DNA of 64,000 nt, taken from assembly GCA_013397455.1 (NCBI GenBank), contig VYZB01000120.1:376595-440594 (forward strand). Direction: 5' to 3'. The position numbers and the translations under genes were made by a program. Source of the DNA: Crotophaga sulcirostris. Lineage: Eukaryota; Chordata; Aves; Cuculiformes; Crotophagidae. Below are positions 59,201-64,000 of this stretch, piece by piece; within the stretch, counting starts at the first letter, position 1, and each line of letters begins with the position of its first letter. Below the pieces are notes generated by a model. The model saw only the letters and a program-made list of their open reading frames with translations. It did not search any database and was not told where the DNA came from.

Positions 59201-62200
59201 CCTGAACTTGCATAGGAATTTATTTACCTAGGACTATAGTTACTCTAGTTGGAGTTTAGCCAGGGCATGAGAAGGAACACCACCCCTGCTTTTAAGAAAA
59301 AAAGCAGCTATATTTATGCAGTGCACCAAGGCAGAGAAAGATTCAGTTGCTTTTATTTATTAATCCTGCAATACCTCCACTGAACATGAGAACTATAAGT
59401 AGAAAAGCAAGCTTTTATAACTGCACCCGAATGGGTCGAAAGATCACGGAGCGTTTACTTGGTCCTTCCTCAAGTTTCTATTGGCAGGGTTACAGTAATT
59501 AAGCCAAAACCACAGAGTTACACTGAAAGTGATTACATCATCCTGGGAAGCAGGTAACGCGTGTAGTTTTCACCACAAGGTATACCCAGATTTCCAGGTA
59601 CGGAATAAAATAGAATATTTTTGCATTTTGAGCAACAGAGACACATATAGATACACGCTCTTTCTTGCTAATATAATCAACTGAAACAACATCAAAGTTA
59701 TTTATGGTGTATCTGCTCAGTGGAAATACATATTTCCTCTACTTTACACTAAATAGCCAGTTTCAGACATTTGAATTTAAGATGAATAAAAGGCTTTGTA
59801 GACCTGGGGACACTGTCTGATAGAAAATGATGTTACCTTAAGAATGCATATTTTGGGTTTCATGGGGTATGTCGGTGTTGTATAAACAAAGTAATTTCTA
59901 AATGCTTTGTACATTCCTGTATATAAAATTTGGCACACTGTTATATTCCACTGGAAAAAGAAAAAAAAACAGAGCAAGAGCTGCTATTCAGAAATATCTT
60001 TGTGCGCTGCTCACATAATATTTGGAAGGACAGATTAGCTCTATCTGGAAAAAACTCAGTCTTAGACAGATGCAGAAAAAAACCTTTCCCTTATCCTTTC
60101 AGGCATTGGGAGAATCTTTAAAGGGAGTTCAAATGAACCTTCTCCAGCACATTGTTGAGTGGGTTAGTTATGCGTGAAGATGCTAAGAAGGCTGTCCATC
60201 AGTGGTATGGTTTTACTTCGATTTCTACAAGTATATAGAATGAGTAGCTCATTTTAAATTAGAATATCTGACAAAAAGCTACCAAAATGTACGTTTTTAT
60301 GCTTTTGCCTTTTAGGGCACAAAAGATGAAACACATCTTCTCTGGATTCAAAGATCCTGTTCCAAGTTGTTTATTATCTGTGAAGCCTCCAGACTGTCTG
60401 CCTATCTAACATTTACCAAGTATTCCCTTGCTTCCTCTATTATTTTAGCACTTAGTCTGATCACATAATTTGTTATTATTTGATGGCCATTAGCTTGTCA
60501 GCTCTTTTCTTTTCCCAACTGAATGGATTTGCAGGACAGAAAGGTTATGATGATCATATAGCTTGACCTCCATAGCAGTACCAGCCAAGAAATTTTATAA
60601 TGTGAACTTTGCTTTGAGTACGTAATTTGAGGGATGATTTAGAGCCCAGGACTCAGAAAGATATTGAATCTTAATTTAGAATTTGGGAGGTAGCATTTAG
60701 TGGGTCCTTAGGGATGTCACGCCAAACAACTTATCTTGAGACTAAAAGAAATGGATCTTATGCTTTTCTGAATTAGTATAATTTCAGCTGCCAGTTACTG
60801 GTTCTCACCATCACCTTATCTGACAGATTAAAAAGCCTTTTAATATCGTTTGAAATTTTCATCACTTGCAGATCCTTGTACATTACCATCAAGCTTTTGT
60901 ATAAGCCAAGCCGATGCTTTGTCAGTCTCCCACTGCAAGACAGATTCTCCTGGCCTTTCCAGTTTGTCATTTGCTTGTGTGAAAATGCAATACCACTGTT
61001 TCAGTAATGGTATGATGAATGCCATCTGCAACAACATAATTACTACTTCTTAATACTCCTCTGCTTCTACATTCAACATTTGTACCATAAGCCTGAATCT
61101 TTTTTTCAGCTGTTCATAATCACTTTGTAACAGCTTTATAATTTGACTTAAGGATATTCTTTGTACTTAGATGCCTTTCCACTCACGTATAATAAAATAA
61201 ACAAGTTCAGTAAGTCCCATTCCACTCCTCCCCCCAGGAAAAAAAGCAGGCTTTGCTTCGGAAGTAACATCTCCCTGTAAATATTCACTGCTGCATCTAT
61301 GTTATTAGTGATTGTTTTATGTTTTCTTTACATAAGTTAATGAAGATTATGAATAGGAATGGAACAAAACCAAATCCTTATTGCACTTCACTAAACAGGT
61401 ATCCATCCAATGATGATTTTCAAGATATAATTACTTTTCAGATCTGCTGGGTAATTTTTTTTGTGCAGTTAAATACCTGTTGCAAGTTTTGTATAAAAAT
61501 ATTTTTAAATAGAATACTGGCATTAAATAGAGTATGGCATGTCTTCCCAGAATCTCAAAATTACAAAGTTACCTTTGCCAGGTGAAATACTAATCCCATA
61601 CCTGCTCATATTAGAAACTCAATAATTCTTTCATTCCTGCATGTGATTCTTACATTTGACTTCCATGGCTTTGCCAAAGGTTCTCATCATGTTATTGTAG
61701 CTCGAATAAACTTTTTCTTTACATTTCTAATAGACATCAAATCAGTTTCTCTCTTTGATTTCTGGAAGAAGGGCAGACAGATTGATTACGATCATGAAGG
61801 ATTAATAATTCTGTAAAATTCAGAGATATGACTTAGTTGGTCCAGAAAGTTTAAATGTTTTTACCTTTCCCTTTTGCTATTTAGCATCCTTCTTAAGCAA
61901 TGACTGAATAATATGTGCAATTATATCCATAAAGTATTACTGTATTATTCAGGTTTCTATTACACTGAAAAAAAATGCTTCTTTACATTGGTATTGTTAC
62001 TGAAAATTGTAATATTTCAAAGTAGCTGGGAAACCATGCCACTGTCAAGGTTTTTTCTTTCTTGATCCGGATATTTTTAAATATGTGTTCCCCTTGTCCT
62101 TTAGGCAACCTGCCAAGACTTTTTATTCATATATTTACTACTGTTATTCATTCTCATTGTTTCACAACTGCTAACTTATCATTTCTTCTTATCAGCTTCC

Positions 62201-63060
62201 ATATTTTTCCTTTCATTTTATATGCATTTTAATTGCTGCTTTCATTTTTTCCGCTTAACTGAATGCGTTCAGCTGAAAAGAAACTTTGACGACTCCAGTA
62301 ATGTCATCTTTTGGGCATCTTGTAGAGCCGTCCGAAATAAACTGCCATTTACCTACATGATGTATTTTTACTATATATCTCTACCTACACAGGTATCATT
62401 CAGACATGAAACACTGTCCTTTTTCCAGCAAAGCTGCATAATATTTATGGGAAATATTTATATATAGTAAATATAGCCAAATGATGCCATTTCACATTTA
62501 AGCAACCGTAAATTCACCAGATTCGTAATTTTTCCGTCTGAATTGTCAGAACTCAAAGACCTTGAGCAGTTTGAAAGTAACATACAATTTTATTTTAGAA
62601 AATGGTCATCTATTATTTATGGAAAATCTAGGGCATGTTTACTTGTGGAGGTTTGAGATCTAGACATACCCTACAGATTGAGATAAAAAAATACAAAAGA
62701 TGATGCTAAGACAGCTCATTCTAGCTACTCTAGCTAAATGTTTACATAGCTGCTCATCCAGTTCTGGATGCAGAAAATCTGTCCCACCAGTATCCCATTT
62801 ACTGATTCATCAGCCAAGCATTGACTCATAAACACACCAGGTTGGGGATTTTTGAAATCAGGAACTCTTAAGTATCTTTCATGACCCAGACAAGTCTCCC
62901 TGTCTGCACACTGTCTTTCTTAAAGAAGGTTAAAACTACTACAAACACTCGAGTTGTGTCAGAGAACCTACTAAAAAAACAGAGGTCGCGCAATTGAATA
63001 AATGATCCTCAGAAACAGGCCTGCAAATTATTTGTGGAAAGATCTTTCACCAACAAAAAC
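53234..63060. other. Long repeat-poor non-coding interval
   Basis: Nearly 10 kb without a recognised CR1 or coding exon. Small features: homopolymer runs at about 56470-56482 and 56768-56782, a (TTA)n run at 57094-57112, and an AP-1/NFAT/ETS motif cluster at 59159-59184. Probably UBAC2 intron 1 or its 5' flank. The low repeat content may mean regulatory constraint, or only old sequence. Confidence 0.45.
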
Positions 63061-63312
63061 TCATAGAATGATAGAATCGTTTGGTTGGAAAAGACCTTTG
63101 AGATCATGGAGTCCAGCTGTACCTGTCCACTACTAAACCACATCCCGAGCACCTCATCTGCCCATCTTTTAAATATCTCCAGGGATGGGGACTCAACCAC
63201 CTCCCTGGGCAGCTGTGCCAGTGCCTCACAGCCCTTTCGGTGAAGAAATTTTTCCTGATGTCTCATTTGAGCTTCCCCTGGTGCAACTTGAGGCCATTTC
63301 TTGTCCTGCAGT
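63061..63312 (-). repeat. CR1 LINE 3' region, reverse-oriented
   Basis: TCATAGAATGATAGAATCGT tail, TTGGTTGGAAAAGACCTTTG, CCACATCCCGAGCACCTCAT and GGTGCAACTTGAGGCCATTT; about 250 bases. Close relative of 24500-24868. Confidence 0.92.
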
Positions 63313-63610
63313 CCCTGGGTGTAAGGTATTACGTTAGTATATTTGGACATTTTATTCTCCATCTTTCTGAAAGAATCCCCACAATTATTTGGAATCTTAT
63401 TATTTACAGATGTATTTGTGAGGCATCCAAAAGAGCAGGGCCTTTCGTCACCCATCACTTTGAAATCTCTTTTTTCCACACACACCCTCCCCCTTGATCA
63501 CACCGCTCAGTTGCTCCCTCCATCAGTGATGAGCGCTGTAGAAAAGTGCTTTTAGGTTACTGAAAAAGATGCCTAAGAAGGTAAAGGTGCACAAGCCCAG
63601 GTACTCTAAA

Positions 63611-63770
63611 GGTGTAAGGAGCAAGGAGGGGTGTGTGCAAGGAGCAAGGGAGGTGTGTGTGCAAGGAGAAATGGGACTTGGGGGTGCAAGGAGGAGTGAG
63701 AGGGGGCAAGGAGGAGTGAGGGGGTGCAAGGAGGAGTGAGGGGGGGCAAGAGCAAGAGGGAAGGTGTAAG
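63611..63770 (+). repeat. G-rich minisatellite beside the CpG island
   Basis: Imperfect tandem units of about 19-20 bases, clearest at 63683-63750 (GGTGCAAGGAGGAGTGAG repeated three times with one- to two-base changes), preceded by looser GTGTGTGCAAGGAGCAAGG units. The plus strand is almost pure G/A/T with G-runs of 3-7, so it could form G-quadruplex or triplex structures. Long minus-strand frames here (63523-63968) are low-complexity artefacts. Confidence 0.8.
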
Positions 63771-64000
63771 AACCAGCTTTGCCGCCACCGCCCGCCTTCC
63801 CTCCCTCTCCTCCTCGCGGAGGGCGGTGCGTGCCCACCGAGGGCGGGAACTTCCGGGCCCGCCCCTCACCTTGGCCTCGGCTCTCCCTCCTCCTCCTCCC
63901 CCCACCCCCCTCCGCTCTAAGCCAATGAGTGCGCAGAGCCGCAGCCGGGCAGGTAACGTAGCGCCCAATCAGCGAAGGCGTGCGGGAACAGGTGAGGGCG
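63771..64000. promoter_or_regulatory. CpG-island promoter, running off the window
   Basis: An abrupt rise to very high GC with many CpG. It contains two plus-strand CCAAT boxes (63922-63926 and 63965-63969, NF-Y type) and an ETS site ACTTCCGG at 63849-63856. Splice donors exist on both strands: minus CCAAG|GTGAGG ending at 63870, and plus GGCAG|GTAACG at 63952 and ACAG|GTGAGG at 63991. It is the only CpG island in the window, so it is the best local candidate for the UBAC2 promoter or a divergent promoter. No UBAC2 start codon (MFTS-like) is present, so the owner and direction are unproven. Confidence 0.7.

Noticed and set aside
63870..63930. Minus-strand CpG-island segment considered as UBAC2 exon 1
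   Set aside because: The donor at 63870 would give a G|AT (Asp) junction codon, there is no ATG in that frame and no MFTS-like peptide.
63523..63968. 104- and 120-codon minus-strand frames
   Set aside because: Low-complexity Pro/Leu/Ser or Gly/Arg translations of the minisatellite and CpG island.

Overview
This is eukaryotic nuclear DNA, almost certainly from a bird. It is AT-rich and intron-like, with at least 18 recognisable CR1 LINE copies or fragments; most of the copies that reach the 3' end finish in the typical CR1 tail (repeats of ATTCTATG). It also holds two solo LTR candidates and a G-protein-coupled receptor that reads clearly as GPR18. No prokaryotic features, rRNA or tRNA genes were seen.

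Gene layout. The window lies inside the UBAC2 locus, with UBAC2 on the minus strand. Three consecutive coding exons were found: 18572-18699, 14930-15049 and 14398-14504. They have matching splice phases and together encode about 118 residues of the N-terminal rhomboid-like membrane domain. The next UBAC2 intron (below 14398) contains GPR18 on the opposite strand: an intact single-exon coding region at 11802-12767, a splice acceptor just upstream, a likely untranslated first exon near 8200-8343, and a poly(A) signal at 13053. UBAC2 with GPR18 nested antisense matches the human 13q32 arrangement as I know it. GPR183, the other nested receptor in human, is not in this window and would be expected at lower coordinates. 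UBAC2 exon 1 and exons 5 onward were not found.

Region by region. 1-8170: intron with a few old CR1 pieces. 8170-13100: GPR18. 13100-18700: UBAC2 exons 4, 3 and 2, with a 950-bp old CR1 (15377-16335) that itself carries a younger CR1 tail. 18700-24500: intron with a degenerate 48-bp tandem repeat at 21006-21136. 24500-33270: transposon-dense block with CR1 copies in both orientations, a solo LTR with a perfect 6-bp target duplication (25868-26243), a second LTR-like element (31155-31608), an assembly gap with an 88-bp duplication (N at 32185), and a CR1-flanked exon-like open segment on the minus strand (32516-32713). 33270-63060: long non-coding stretch, probably UBAC2 intron 1 and/or 5' flank, with scattered CR1s. 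63061-64000: a CR1, a G-rich minisatellite, and a CpG-island promoter with two CCAAT boxes and an ETS site running off the window end.

How the genes relate. UBAC2 is a housekeeping ER membrane protein of the ubiquitin/ERAD system. GPR18 is an immune-cell receptor that shares the locus but is transcribed from the opposite strand with its own promoter. The most useful items for follow-up are the phase 1-1 exon-like segment next to the assembly gap, the predicted GPR18 upstream reading frame ending in an ATGA overlap with the receptor start, and the ownership of the terminal CpG island.
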